Assembly: GCA_004557405.1 (NCBI GenBank)
Contig: SFDZ01000009.1
Coordinates: 23,803 to 87,802, forward strand
DNA: 64,000 nt
Source: Bacteroidales bacterium
GTDB lineage: Bacteria > Bacteroidota > Bacteroidia > Bacteroidales > Paludibacteraceae
Reading direction: 5' to 3'
The notes below the pieces were generated by a model. That model ran no database searches. It was not told where the DNA came from and was given only the letters and a program-made list of their open reading frames with translations. Below are positions 52,413-62,050 of the stretch, in pieces. Within the stretch, counting starts at the first letter, position 1. Every line of letters starts with the position of its first letter. A program made the position numbers and the translations under genes.

Positions 52413-54632
52413 ATGGACGAAAAATACCTCAACCTCACCGAAGCCGACGAGGAGTCGATGATTCAACGCGAATTTGATGCCTTGCTGCAGGACTATGCAG
52501 CCACACGTCATACTCAAAAAACGGAAATTATCAAGCGTGCGTTCGATTTTGCCAAAAGCGCGCATCACGGCGTGCGCCGGCGCTCGGGCGAACCATACAT
52601 CATGCACCCGTTGGCTGTGGCGCGCATCGTGGTCAAAGAGATTGGTTTGGGCTCGACCTCCATCTGCTCGGCTTTGCTGCACGATGTGGTGGAAGACACC
52701 GACTACACGGTGGAAGACATCGAAGAACGATTTGGCCCGAAAATCGCACAAATAGTGTCGGGACTGACCAAAATTTCGGGAGGCATCTTTGGCGAAAAAG
52801 CATCGGAACAAGCCGAAAACTTCCGACGACTGATTCTGACCATGCCCGAAGATGTGCGCGTCATTCTGATAAAAATGGCCGACCGCCTGCACAATATGCG
52901 CACGCTCGGGTCGATGCCGCCGGCCAAACAACTGAAAATCAGTGGCGAAACACAATATATCTACGCACCTCTGGCGGCACGGCTCGGCTTTTTTCTCATC
53001 AAAACCGAACTCGAAAACCTCAGTTTCAAATACGAACAGCCATCGGTCTATGCCAAAATACAGGAGCAGGTCGATGCCGTTACACCACGCTTGGAAGAGT
53101 CGTATTTGCGATTCATCGGTCCCATCAAGCAGATTTTGGATTCGTACAACTACAAATACACCATCACCTATCGGGTCAAATCGCCGTACTCTATCTTCCG
53201 CAAGATGCAGAATAAGCATATCCCGTTCGACGAGGTGTACGATTTGCTGGCCGTGCGCATCATCTTGAAACCGCGCCCCGACGAGGACGAGCGCGCCAAC
53301 TGCTGGGTAACCTATTCGGCACTGACATCGCTCTACAAAGAACATCCCGACCGCACGCGCAACTGGCTGAGTACACCAAAACCAAACGGCTACGAAGCGT
53401 TGCACGTTACACTGATGAACCACGAAGGCAATTGGGTGGAAGTGCAAATTCGCACCGAGCGCATGAACGAAATAGCCGAACACGGCTTGGCCGCGCATTG
53501 GAAATACAAAACCGGCACCAGCGAATTGTCCAACTTGGATTCGTGGTTCAAGTCGCTGAAAGATATGCTCGACACGGCCGACTATGCCAACGCCGTGGAG
53601 TTTATGGATACGTTCCGCCTAAACCTCTATGCCAGCGAGATTTATGTGTTCACACCCAAAGGCGACATCAAAAAAATGCCGGTCAAATCGACGGCCTTGG
53701 ATTTCGCATTCGCCTTGCATAGCGACATCGGGTTGCACTGTATCGGTGCCAAGGTCGATCATAAGTTGGTGCCACTCACCTACGAACTGAAAAGCGGCGA
53801 CCAAGTGGAAATTCTCACCTCGAAAACACAACGCCCGCAGCCCGATTGGATTGACATCGTTACCATGCCGCGCGCCAAAGCACACCTGCGCGCCGTGTTC
53901 CGCAAAGAGTACCGCATCGTGCAAGAGAAAGGCAAAAAAGCCGTCGAAGACGAACTTGCCAAACTGAATATGCCGCTGAACAACGTAACCACCACGCGCA
54001 TCATCGAACACTACAAATTTAACACCATCACCGAATTTTACAATGCCGTTGGGCGGGGGTTGGTCGATTTGTCGGATATCACTACCGTGATGTTTCAAAC
54101 CAAAAATCCGAGCAAATGGACGAAAATGTGGAAGTTGCAGTTCGGCAAAAAAAACGAGTCTGTCGAAACCGACCCGAAGAAGAAAAAGAAGGTGGTGCTC
54201 ACCGATACCAACGTCGGACAGGGCTACACGCTGGCCGAATGCTGCCATCCCATACCCGGCGATCCCGTGCTGGGCTATCTGGACGAATACGGCACCGTGT
54301 TGGTGCATAAGCGCGAGTGTCCCGTAGCGCTGAAACTGAAAAGCAACTACGGCAATCGGATTGTAACGGCTGAATGGGCGACCCACAATGTGAAGTCGTT
54401 CTTGGCTATGATCGAAATCAACGGCATCGACGAACGAGGCGTGCTGCAAAAAATTGTTACTGTTGTTTCCGAAGATTACGCCATCAATATCAAAAGTGTG
54501 CATCTCGAAGCCAAAGACGGCATTTTCACCGCGCAGTTTGGCGTGTATGTGCACAGCGCCGACGATTTGAATGTGCTGTGTGCCAACTTGCGCAAGGTGC
54601 CGTTTGTCAACTCGGTAGTGCGTATTTCGTAA
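52413..54632 (+). CDS. Bifunctional (p)ppGpp synthetase/hydrolase, Rsh family
   Basis: 739 aa. N-terminal HD hydrolase domain: SAHHGVRRRSGEPYIMHPLAVA, LLHDVVEDTDYT (HDxxED at 90-95), LIKMADRLHNMRTL. The synthetase domain has RVKSPYSIFRKMQNK, FDEVYDLLAVRII and PKPNGYEALHVTLM. TGS (IYVFTPKGDIKKMPVKSTALDFAFALHSDIG), a zinc-finger-like CCHPIPGD region and a C-terminal ACT domain follow. Hydrolase residues look intact, so it probably both makes and degrades the alarmone, setting the stringent response in the cytosol. Confidence 0.96.
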   Translation: MDEKYLNLTEADEESMIQREFDALLQDYAATRHTQKTEIIKRAFDFAKSAHHGVRRRSGEPYIMHPLAVARIVVKEIGLGSTSICSALLHDVVEDTDYTVEDIEERFGPKIAQIVSGLTKISGGIFGEKASEQAENFRRLILTMPEDVRVILIKMADRLHNMRTLGSMPPAKQLKISGETQYIYAPLAARLGFFLIKTELENLSFKYEQPSVYAKIQEQVDAVTPRLEESYLRFIGPIKQILDSYNYKYTITYRVKSPYSIFRKMQNKHIPFDEVYDLLAVRIILKPRPDEDERANCWVTYSALTSLYKEHPDRTRNWLSTPKPNGYEALHVTLMNHEGNWVEVQIRTERMNEIAEHGLAAHWKYKTGTSELSNLDSWFKSLKDMLDTADYANAVEFMDTFRLNLYASEIYVFTPKGDIKKMPVKSTALDFAFALHSDIGLHCIGAKVDHKLVPLTYELKSGDQVEILTSKTQRPQPDWIDIVTMPRAKAHLRAVFRKEYRIVQEKGKKAVEDELAKLNMPLNNVTTTRIIEHYKFNTITEFYNAVGRGLVDLSDITTVMFQTKNPSKWTKMWKLQFGKKNESVETDPKKKKKVVLTDTNVGQGYTLAECCHPIPGDPVLGYLDEYGTVLVHKRECPVALKLKSNYGNRIVTAEWATHNVKSFLAMIEINGIDERGVLQKIVTVVSEDYAINIKSVHLEAKDGIFTAQFGVYVHSADDLNVLCANLRKVPFVNSVVRIS

Positions 54633-54938
54633 CCGCTCGGCATCGGATTGCTGCGCGCTTAGGTCGGTTTGTAGTCGAAAACTCCCTGTTGGTCGATTGT
54701 GCTGTGTGTGGTTGCACACTTTTTGTAACTTTGCAAACGGGTATCAATCGCCATGTAAGTGTGTCGTTTGCTGCTTTGGCTTTTAGGATTTTTTTTGTGG
54801 CGTAGATTTGTTGCAAGAATCTCACTTGCCGATGGTTTGGTTGTTTGACGTTTGATGGTGTCAGCCCCAAAAAAATACGCCGCATTTGCCCCGATTGACA
54901 CCTTGTGTGATGAATAAATTGTTTTTATTTGACGACAA
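54633..54938 (+). other. 305-nt region upstream of the two-component pair
   Basis: No convincing gene. Holds a TAACTTTG element (54726-54733) about 205 nt ahead of the histidine kinase start, without a well-placed TTG. Short minus-strand frames here have unnatural composition. Confidence 0.5.
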
Positions 54939-56027
54939 ATGACCTCTAAATCGAAACATTTTGAATATCTGATTCACATCGTGGTGTTCATCATTTTGTT
55001 CATCACCCTTTGCTTTTTTGCCGAAAAAACAGGTTCGAACTACGAAATAAACTGGTACTTGTTTCAGCGGCACGGAATCATCTTGTTGCTGTTTGCCGCA
55101 CTGTTTTACGTCAACTACTATGTGCTGATACCCAAACTCTATTTTCGCAAACAAAAAATGGTGTATTTGGCAATCAATTTACTGATTATCATTGCGTTGT
55201 CTTTCGTGGTGCAGTGGATGCAGCCACACGGATTTTCGCTGCGCCCGGCGGCCGATATGCCACACATAGGCGGCGCCCGTTTCCACGACCGGCATGCATT
55301 GCTCCCGCGCCGATTGCTGTTCTTTTGCCGCGATATGTTGCTGCTGATGTTGGCTGTCGTGTTGGCATTGCTGGTCAAAATGATTGTGTATGTGCGCGAA
55401 ATGGAAATCCGCAACAAAGAACTCGAAACGGCCAATACCAAAGCCGAATTGCTCAATTTGCGCAGCCAACTCAATCCGCATTTTTTGCTGAATACGCTCA
55501 ACAATATCTATGCGTTGATACTTGTCGATACGCAAACGGCACAAACAGCGGTGATAGAATTGAGTAAACTGTTGCGCTATGTGCTGTACGACAATCGCGC
55601 CACATTTGTGCCGCTGGTCAACGAAGTGGCGTTTCTCGAACATTATATCCGCCTGATGCGGCTGCGCCTGACCGACAATGTCGATGTACAGACACGCTTT
55701 GCCGTTGCACCCGAATATCATACGCAGATTGCACCGCAAATTTTTATATCGCTGGTCGAAAATGCTTTCAAACATGGCGTGGCTCCCAATGCGTCAAGTC
55801 TCATCTCCATCGCTTTGTCCAATGCCGCCGACGGAAGCGTTAATTGTTTGATAATCAACACGAATTACCCGAAAACAAAACAAGATAAAGGAGGCTCCGG
55901 CATCGGGCTCGAACAGGTGCGCCGCCGCCTCGATTTGCTCTATCCCGGCCGTTACGAGTGGACGATAACCCTATCGGACGATCAAAAACTTTATACGTCA
56001 AACTTAATAATCCGTACAAAATCATGA
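54939..56027 (+). CDS. LytS-type sensor histidine kinase
   Basis: 362 aa. Four transmembrane segments in the first 150 residues (HIVVFIILFITLCFFA, HGIILLLFAALFYVNYYVLI, VYLAINLLIIIALSFVVQW, LLLMLAVVLALLVKMIVYV), then the His_kinase domain: LLNLRSQLNPHFLLNTLNNIYALI with the phosphoacceptor His in NPHF, and the ATPase part QIFISLVENAFKHGV (N box) and GGSGIGLEQVRRRLDLLYP (G box). It signals to the LytTR regulator whose start codon overlaps its stop (ATGA). The stimulus is unknown. Confidence 0.93.
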   Translation: MTSKSKHFEYLIHIVVFIILFITLCFFAEKTGSNYEINWYLFQRHGIILLLFAALFYVNYYVLIPKLYFRKQKMVYLAINLLIIIALSFVVQWMQPHGFSLRPAADMPHIGGARFHDRHALLPRRLLFFCRDMLLLMLAVVLALLVKMIVYVREMEIRNKELETANTKAELLNLRSQLNPHFLLNTLNNIYALILVDTQTAQTAVIELSKLLRYVLYDNRATFVPLVNEVAFLEHYIRLMRLRLTDNVDVQTRFAVAPEYHTQIAPQIFISLVENAFKHGVAPNASSLISIALSNAADGSVNCLIINTNYPKTKQDKGGSGIGLEQVRRRLDLLYPGRYEWTITLSDDQKLYTSNLIIRTKS

Positions 56028-56731
56028 TTCTGAAATGTGCCATTGTCGATGACGAACCGTTGGCGCTCCAACTGCTCGAAACTTATGTACAAAAAACGCC
56101 TTTTCTGCAACTCGTCGGACGGTATTCCAATGCGCTGCAAGCACAGAAAGGCATACAGCAACAACCTGTCGATTTGCTGTTTACCGATATTCAGATGCCC
56201 GATTTCGACGGATTGGAATTGGCAAAAATATTGCCGGAAACGACGCGCGTCGTTTTCACTACGGCATTCAGTCGCTATGCAGTCGATAGTTACAGGGTCA
56301 ATGCGGTCGATTACCTGCTGAAACCATTTTCGTACGACGATTTCCTCGCTGCCGCCAACAAGGCTTTGATGCTTGCAAATCTACAAACCTGCACTGCGTC
56401 GGAACACGCCGATGCCGACACCCTCATCGTCAAAAGCGAACGCAAACTCGTGCGCATCAATCTGGACAAACTGCTCTACGTCGAGGCTATGCGCGACTAT
56501 ATGAAACTTGTGCTCGATGGCGACGAAGATATGCCCGTATTTTCGCTGATGAGCCTGAAAACGCTGATGGAACAACTGCCCGCCGACCGATTTATGCGCG
56601 TACATCGTTCGTTTGCCGTGCAACTGTCGAAAGTGCGGGTCGTCGAAAACGGACACATCGTATTTGGCAAAGTGCATATTCCCATCGGCGATATGTATAA
56701 AACGGCATTTTTCGAAGCGTGGGGTAGATAA
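56024..56731 (+). CDS. LytTR-family response regulator
   Basis: 235 aa from ATG 56024, overlapping the kinase stop by 4 nt. Receiver domain: CAIVDDEPLALQLLE (acidic pocket), LLFTDIQMPDFDGLELA (phosphorylated Asp in TDIQMP), VVFTTAFSRYAVDSY (Thr) and DYLLKPFSYDDFLAA (Lys). The C-terminal LytTR DNA-binding domain starts at about residue 140: TLIVKSERKLVRINLDKLLYVEAMRDYMKLVL and FMRVHRSFAVQLSKV. It works with the LytS-type kinase. Confidence 0.95.
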   Translation: MILKCAIVDDEPLALQLLETYVQKTPFLQLVGRYSNALQAQKGIQQQPVDLLFTDIQMPDFDGLELAKILPETTRVVFTTAFSRYAVDSYRVNAVDYLLKPFSYDDFLAAANKALMLANLQTCTASEHADADTLIVKSERKLVRINLDKLLYVEAMRDYMKLVLDGDEDMPVFSLMSLKTLMEQLPADRFMRVHRSFAVQLSKVRVVENGHIVFGKVHIPIGDMYKTAFFEAWGR

Positions 56732-56800
56732 AAAAAGGCTTGTTGCGCACATTTTTGCACGGATTTTGTACAAAAATTTCGAAACGTCGTTTTTTTTTGC

Positions 56801-56808
56801 TATCTTTG
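56801..56808 (+). promoter_or_regulatory. -7 element TATCTTTG of the dut operon
   Basis: TAnnTTTG 37 nt ahead of ATG 56845; the -33 position reads TTC rather than TTG. Confidence 0.55.
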
Positions 56809-56844
56809 CCGATTAGATTGAACACAAAATTCCAACGTGCGCTT

Positions 56845-57279
56845 ATGCAAGTCAAAATCATCAATACATCGCGCCACGCCCTGCCTGCTTATGCCACCGA
56901 AGCAGCTGCCGGTATGGATTTGCGCGCCAACTTGTCGGAACCGGTTACGCTGAAACCGCTCGAACGCCGACTGATTCCTACCGGATTGTTCATCGAACTG
57001 CCTGTCGGCTACGAGGCGCAAATACGCCCTCGCAGCGGCTTGGCACTCAAACACGGCATCACCGTTCTCAATTCGCCCGGCACCATCGATGCCGATTATC
57101 GGGGCGAAATAGGCGTCATACTCGTCAACCTGTCGGACACCGATTTCGTCGTGGCCGATGGCGAACGCATTTGCCAAATGGTGATAGCCCGCCATGAACA
57201 GGCCGAATGGGTCGAAGTAACCGAATTGGCGGCCTCCGAACGTGGCGCCGGCGGCTTTGGACATACGGGAAAACAATAA
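56845..57279 (+). CDS. dut: dUTP diphosphatase
   Basis: 144 aa from ATG 56845. Trimeric dUTPase with all five motifs: AAAGMDLRAN (I), IRPRSGLALKHG (II), LNSPGTIDADYRGEIGVIL (III), ERICQMVIAR (IV) and GAGGFGHTGK (V). It hydrolyses dUTP to dUMP, keeping uracil out of DNA. It heads a four-gene run with the TPR, DUF4292 and EnvC-like genes, an arrangement seen widely in Bacteroidota. Confidence 0.97.
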   Translation: MQVKIINTSRHALPAYATEAAAGMDLRANLSEPVTLKPLERRLIPTGLFIELPVGYEAQIRPRSGLALKHGITVLNSPGTIDADYRGEIGVILVNLSDTDFVVADGERICQMVIARHEQAEWVEVTELAASERGAGGFGHTGKQ

Positions 57280-57287
57280 ACAACCCG

Positions 57288-59081
57288 ATGCGTATGCAAA
57301 AATCGTGGCTCATAGCATGTTTGTTGGCAGTGGCGTGCAGCACGCAAGCGCAGCAACAGAATGTCGATTCGATATTCGCATGCCGCGTGGCTGCCGAACA
57401 ACTCGTCGATTCGACGGCCGACCAACGGTTTGCGTATTGGTTTTTCGAGGGGACGCGCCATCTGCAACGCCTTGAACCCGACTCGGCTTTGCAGTGCTTC
57501 CACCAATGCTTGACCATTGCCCCCGATAATGCCGCTGTGTACTACAACATATCGACAGCCTATCAGATGAAGAAAGACTATCCGAAGGCGTTCGACTGCG
57601 TGCGCACAATGGCAGCTCTGCAACCCGATAATACGGAATATCAGGAAATGCTGATATCGTGGCTCGTGGCGCAATATCGGTTCGATGAGGCTATTGCCGG
57701 TTATCGGAAACTGCTGCGCCAAAAGCCGACCAACCAATACTATCTGACCGGTCTGCTCGAGTTGTATCAGATAACCGAACAGCCGAAACAGCAACTCGAG
57801 GTGCTGAAACGCTTGGAGGAACTGAATGGCGTGGACGAGGAAAACTCGTTCCGCCAAATGGCCATTCAGCAAGTGCTGCATCGCCCCAAAAAAGTCGAAC
57901 AACAGATAAAAAAACTGATACACAAATTCCCGAAAAATACGGCCTATGTCGTTTTGTTGGGCGATTTTTATCTGTCGGCCGGCAACGACAAAAAAGCCAT
58001 CCGATGCTACGACTCGCAGTATGCCAAAGACTCGACCGACGGCCATGTGTTGGCGGCTTATGCCAACTATTATTCGTCGAAAGGCAACGATGCGCTGGCC
58101 GACGAGTATATGTTGCGCGCCTTGAACGACCGACGTTACTCCATCAGCAACAAAATACAATGGCTGCGATCGCATGTGGCAACCTTGCTGCAGGCACACG
58201 ATACCTTACATGCCGATTCTGTCGTGTATGGGGTTGCCGCCATGTATCCCGACGAAGACGAACTGCACACGTTGTTGTACGACTATGCACAAGTGAAACA
58301 CGACACCGTCGCTTGTCAAAACTATTGGATACGACAAGTGCGGCAAAATCCGCTTGACGAGGAACGATGGGTAAATTTGTTTTCGTGGTACGAGAATGAC
58401 CCTGCACGCATGGCCGACATCGTTGACGAAGCCATACTTCTATTCCCGAAATCGTCGCGTTGGTATTACTACAAAGCGGTGCTGTTGGTTACCGAAAAAC
58501 GCACTTTGGAGGCCATCGATATGCTCGATGCGCTGCTCGCCAACGACCAAACGGAAAATGCTGCGCGCGTATGGGCGCTGACGATGAAAGGTGATATTGC
58601 ACAAACCATGCAACAATACAGAACAGCGATGGTGTGCTACGAAGAGGTGTTGCGCATGGCGCCTGACAATATATCGGTGAAAAATAACTATGCCTATCTG
58701 TTGGCTTGTTGCGGCATCGATTTGGCCAAAGCCGAAACGCTCAGCAGCGCAGCGGTCAAAGCCGAACCAAACTCGGCAACTTTTCTCGATACCTATGCGT
58801 GGGTGCTGTTCATGCGCGGCGAATACAAGTTGGCGCGTTTCTATCAGGAGCGAGCCATTGCAGCAGCCGAAACGCTCAGCAGCGAACTGTTGGAACATTA
58901 TGGCGATATTTTGGCACAATTGGGCGAAATCGAATCGGCTATCGAACAATGGAACAAAGCGTTAGAACTGAATCCGCAGTTGCCGCGACTACACGAAAAG
59001 ATCGAAAAACGACAATACGTACCATATTTATTACCGCTCGACGATGAAAACAAAGAACCGCATGACGATGTACAGAAATAG
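57288..59081 (+). CDS. Exported TPR-repeat protein
   Basis: 597 aa from ATG 57288 (ATG 57294 is equally possible), 8 nt after dut. Signal peptide MQKSWLIACLLAVACSTQAQ. Then tetratricopeptide-like repeats over most of the length: DSALQCFHQCLTIAPDNAAVYYNIS, FDEAIAGYRKLLRQKPTNQYY, RTAMVCYEEVLRMAPDNISVKNNYAYLLA, and the last IESAIEQWNKALELNPQLPRL. Probably a periplasmic or outer-membrane scaffold. Position next to DUF4292 and EnvC-like genes suggests a role in envelope assembly. Confidence 0.9.
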   Translation: MRMQKSWLIACLLAVACSTQAQQQNVDSIFACRVAAEQLVDSTADQRFAYWFFEGTRHLQRLEPDSALQCFHQCLTIAPDNAAVYYNISTAYQMKKDYPKAFDCVRTMAALQPDNTEYQEMLISWLVAQYRFDEAIAGYRKLLRQKPTNQYYLTGLLELYQITEQPKQQLEVLKRLEELNGVDEENSFRQMAIQQVLHRPKKVEQQIKKLIHKFPKNTAYVVLLGDFYLSAGNDKKAIRCYDSQYAKDSTDGHVLAAYANYYSSKGNDALADEYMLRALNDRRYSISNKIQWLRSHVATLLQAHDTLHADSVVYGVAAMYPDEDELHTLLYDYAQVKHDTVACQNYWIRQVRQNPLDEERWVNLFSWYENDPARMADIVDEAILLFPKSSRWYYYKAVLLVTEKRTLEAIDMLDALLANDQTENAARVWALTMKGDIAQTMQQYRTAMVCYEEVLRMAPDNISVKNNYAYLLACCGIDLAKAETLSSAAVKAEPNSATFLDTYAWVLFMRGEYKLARFYQERAIAAAETLSSELLEHYGDILAQLGEIESAIEQWNKALELNPQLPRLHEKIEKRQYVPYLLPLDDENKEPHDDVQK

Positions 59082-59862
59082 CCTGTTCGCACTTGCTTGT
59101 GTGTTGCTGATGTGGTTGGTGGCGGGCTGCAAAACCAAACAGGTGTCGCAAAAACCGACCGACCAACCGGCGGCTTATACGGTGAATCAGGTTCTGACCG
59201 AACAGCCTACCTTTGCCACGTTGCATATTTCGAAAATGAGTGTGGTGGCTACCTACGGCACGCAGCAACTATCGTTCCGGGCAACTGTCAAGTTGCTGAC
59301 CGACAGTCTGTTGGTGTTGTCGGTGCAGCCGGTGGCGGGCATCGAAATGTTTCGTGTGGAGTTCACACCCTCGCAATTTGTGGTGGTGGATAAATGGAAT
59401 CGGCGCTATACCGAAAATTCGTATGATTTTTTGCGTTATAAACTTGGCGTCGATTTGCGGTTCGATGTGTTGCAGAACATCGTGTCGAATCGCTTGTTTT
59501 TACTGGAAAAAACGGATATCTCGGCTGCCGATTTTACGGTCGAAAATTTGGCCGGCGCGCCTACACAACTGCTACATTTGGCATCGGGATTGATACAACA
59601 ATTCGAGGTGGTGGAACCGGCTGCCATTGCCAAGGCGTCGGTGGTGGCCGAGCAGGGACGTTTGACGTGCGAATATGCCGGGCATCGGGTGCAAAACGGC
59701 GTGCGTTTCCCGAACGCATTTTCGATGACATTGCAGGCCGCCGGTCGTGTGATGACGTTGGCATGTACGGTCGAAAAAATGGAGTTTAACAAACCTTTGG
59801 AGTATGTGCCGCAGAATTTGTCGCGTTACGAAAAAGTTAATTTCTCGAAGATAATTCCTTGA
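59044..59862 (+). CDS. DUF4292 lipoprotein
   Basis: 272 aa from ATG 59044, overlapping the TPR gene by 38 nt; starts at 59062 or 59068 would also keep the lipoprotein signal (MYRNSLFALACVLLMWLVAGC, lipobox VAGC). The mature part is mostly beta: TFATLHISKMSVVATYG, QLSFRATVKLLTDSLLVLSVQPVAGIEMFRVEFTPSQFVVVDKWNRRY, then SVVAEQGRLTCEY, ending LEYVPQNLSRYEKVNFSKIIP. This is the DUF4292 pattern, a LolB/LolA-like fold. An envelope lipid- or lipoprotein-handling role is possible but unproven. Confidence 0.88.
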   Translation: MKTKNRMTMYRNSLFALACVLLMWLVAGCKTKQVSQKPTDQPAAYTVNQVLTEQPTFATLHISKMSVVATYGTQQLSFRATVKLLTDSLLVLSVQPVAGIEMFRVEFTPSQFVVVDKWNRRYTENSYDFLRYKLGVDLRFDVLQNIVSNRLFLLEKTDISAADFTVENLAGAPTQLLHLASGLIQQFEVVEPAAIAKASVVAEQGRLTCEYAGHRVQNGVRFPNAFSMTLQAAGRVMTLACTVEKMEFNKPLEYVPQNLSRYEKVNFSKIIP

Positions 59863-59869
59863 AAATAAG

Positions 59870-61102
59870 ATGATAAAGATGATAAAATACCGTTTGTGTC
59901 CGCTTGTGTTGCTTGTGTCGTTGTTGGCTATGCCGATAGTCGCGCAAACACGGCAGCAGTTGGAAGCGCAGAAGAAAAAAACGCTCGAAAGTCTTGCTCA
60001 AACCAATAAATTGCTCGACGAGACGCAAAAGTCGAAAAAGGGTAGCGAAAACAAAATCAATTTGTTGAAACGCAGCATCAACGAACGCAATGCGCTGATC
60101 AAATCGTTGAACGGCGAAATCAGTTTGTTGGAACAAAACATCGTACAACTCGAGGAAGAGAGGAAACAACTTGAAGAAAAATTGGCTTTTCAAAAGGCGG
60201 ATTATGCGCGTTTGGTGCGCGAGACGCATGCGCGTCGCAACTATTTTTCGCCGTTGCTATTCATCTTGTCGTCCGATAATTTCAGTCAGGCTTATCGCCG
60301 ATTCCGTTATTTGCAGGAGTTGAGCGATTATCGGAAACGACAGGCTGCCGAGATTCTGCAACTGACCGGCGAGCTGGAGGCCAAAGGCTTGGCCTTGCAG
60401 TCGGACAAAGCCGACAAGGGACGTGTGATGAACGAAAAAGAGCGCGAAGCGAAAAAGTTGGAGTCGGACCGTCAGCGCGAAAAACAAATGCTGACCGAAT
60501 TGCAAAAGAAAGAGGCCGACCTGAAAGCAAAACAAAAAAAGCAGCAGAAAAAAGCCGATGAACTGAATGCAAAAATCCAAAAATTGGTGGCAGCCGAAAT
60601 CAAAAAAGAGGAAGAACGCCGGCGCAAAGAGGCCGCCAAGCAGGGTAAACCGGTTTATCAGATGAGCAAAGACGAGCAGTTGGTGGCCGGCAATTTCGAG
60701 AAAAACAAAGGTAAACTGCCGTTGCCTGTGGAACGCGGCTTCATCAGCGGACATTTTGGTGTGCAGCCCCATCCTGTATTGCCACATGTAACTACCAATA
60801 ACAAAGGTATTTACATACAAACACCGGCCGGTTCGACCGCACGTGCCATATTCGATGGCGTGGTTACAAAATGTTTCATGGTGCCGGGAAGCAATAGTTC
60901 AGTCATTGTGAAACACGGAAATTACCGTACGGTCTATTCCAACTTGACGGAAATTTATGTGAAAGAAGGCGACAAGGTAACCACCAAACAGAAACTCGGC
61001 AAAATATTCGTCGATACGGAGAACGACAACAAAACGGAACTCTATCTGATGTTGTACAAGGATACCGACATTCAGAATCCGGAGTTGTGGCTGGCCAAGT
61101 AA
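59870..61102 (+). CDS. EnvC-like murein hydrolase activator (degenerate M23 domain)
   Basis: 410 aa. Signal peptide ending MPIVAQ, then a long coiled coil (about residues 27-270, for example LLDETQKSKKGSENKINLLKRSINERNALIKSLN and the Lys/Glu-rich middle), then a C-terminal LytM domain (GFISGHFGVQPHPVLPHVTTNNKGIYIQTPAG ... GNYRTVYSNLTEIYVKEGDKVTTKQKLG). The catalytic zinc residues are lost: the HxxxD site reads VTTNNKGI and the HxH site ELYLMLY. It should therefore not cut peptidoglycan itself but activate an amidase, as EnvC does. Last gene of the dut run. Confidence 0.92.
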   Translation: MIKMIKYRLCPLVLLVSLLAMPIVAQTRQQLEAQKKKTLESLAQTNKLLDETQKSKKGSENKINLLKRSINERNALIKSLNGEISLLEQNIVQLEEERKQLEEKLAFQKADYARLVRETHARRNYFSPLLFILSSDNFSQAYRRFRYLQELSDYRKRQAAEILQLTGELEAKGLALQSDKADKGRVMNEKEREAKKLESDRQREKQMLTELQKKEADLKAKQKKQQKKADELNAKIQKLVAAEIKKEEERRRKEAAKQGKPVYQMSKDEQLVAGNFEKNKGKLPLPVERGFISGHFGVQPHPVLPHVTTNNKGIYIQTPAGSTARAIFDGVVTKCFMVPGSNSSVIVKHGNYRTVYSNLTEIYVKEGDKVTTKQKLGKIFVDTENDNKTELYLMLYKDTDIQNPELWLAK

Positions 61103-61120
61103 GTGGTTGCCGGCCGGCGA

Positions 61121-62041
61121 TTAGTCGCGCACAAAGTAATAGACGAGTTTGAATCCTGTGTCGAAATAGCCAAATTTGCGCACCACTTGTGTTTGTGTTG
61201 CCGCGTGATTGCTGTATAGCGCACTTTCGGTCAGACGATCGACCGGCACACCGGATTTGGTGTCGCTGATGCTGAGTAACGATAAATTGCTTGTTTTCAG
61301 TAGCTTGTGGTTGTTTACGGCTACGTCGGCATACAGACCGATGCCGATTTTATTACCATTTTTCAGTTTGATGTTGTAGGTGCCGTCCACAGCGATGGCT
61401 ATCCATGCGTATGGAAACGAAACGAGTTTTCCTGCTGTAGTCATGGTGTTCGTGCCGGTGGCCAAGGCCAATGCATTGTCTATTTCGACATCGTACAGCG
61501 GATAGTAACACCGCAGGTCGGCTTGGTGCAGTGTTTGCCGATAGGTGGAGGACAAGGCTATCACGGCTTTGGGGCCGATGTTCAACGTTACATGCTTGAA
61601 GTCGAGTGTGAGTTGCAGCGGAATGCCGAGATACCATTGATTGTGCCGTTCGGCGAGTCGCCCGATGGTGTAGTACACATCCATGGCATCGCGCTCGACA
61701 TCAATAGTAGAGTAGTTGTCGGTGTAATTTGTTGATACATAGTTGCTTGCTGCATAGGCAAAGTCGCAGCCAAGCCGAATGCCGACGCCGCGCCACAGCA
61801 GCGCATACGACATTTCGAGTCCGGTATGTATGTGTGGGCTGAAAGTGCCGAAGTCCGATTGGTAGGTCAGTCCCGTAGTGCCGATGCGTGTCCCGATGAC
61901 CACATGGCGTGCCGACGGCGTTTTGCTGCGGTAACTGCTGCCGCGCTGGCTGCTGATGCAGTTGCACTCTTCGGCAAACGCCGCTGTGCCAATGGCAGCC
62001 AACAGCCACAGAATGATTATGTGTGTTGAGCGGTGGAACAT
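61121..62041 (-). CDS. Predicted outer-membrane beta-barrel protein
   Basis: 306 aa. Signal peptide MFHRSTHIIILWLLAAIGTAAFA. After a short Cys-containing segment (EECNCISSQRG), alternating amphipathic strands: VVIGTRIGTTGLTYQSDFG, GLEMSYALLWRGVGIRLGCDFAYAA, WYLGIPLQLTLDFKHVTLNIGPKAVIAL, KIGIGLYADVAVNNH, ending FDTGFKLVYYF. The pattern fits small Bacteroidota porin-family barrels. It starts 10 nt after the type 9-secreted repeat protein gene, so the two are in one operon; it may help place or hold that protein. Confidence 0.75.
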   Translation of the reverse strand: MFHRSTHIIILWLLAAIGTAAFAEECNCISSQRGSSYRSKTPSARHVVIGTRIGTTGLTYQSDFGTFSPHIHTGLEMSYALLWRGVGIRLGCDFAYAASNYVSTNYTDNYSTIDVERDAMDVYYTIGRLAERHNQWYLGIPLQLTLDFKHVTLNIGPKAVIALSSTYRQTLHQADLRCYYPLYDVEIDNALALATGTNTMTTAGKLVSFPYAWIAIAVDGTYNIKLKNGNKIGIGLYADVAVNNHKLLKTSNLSLLSISDTKSGVPVDRLTESALYSNHAATQTQVVRKFGYFDTGFKLVYYFVRD

Positions 62042-62050
62042 GCCGGCGTG

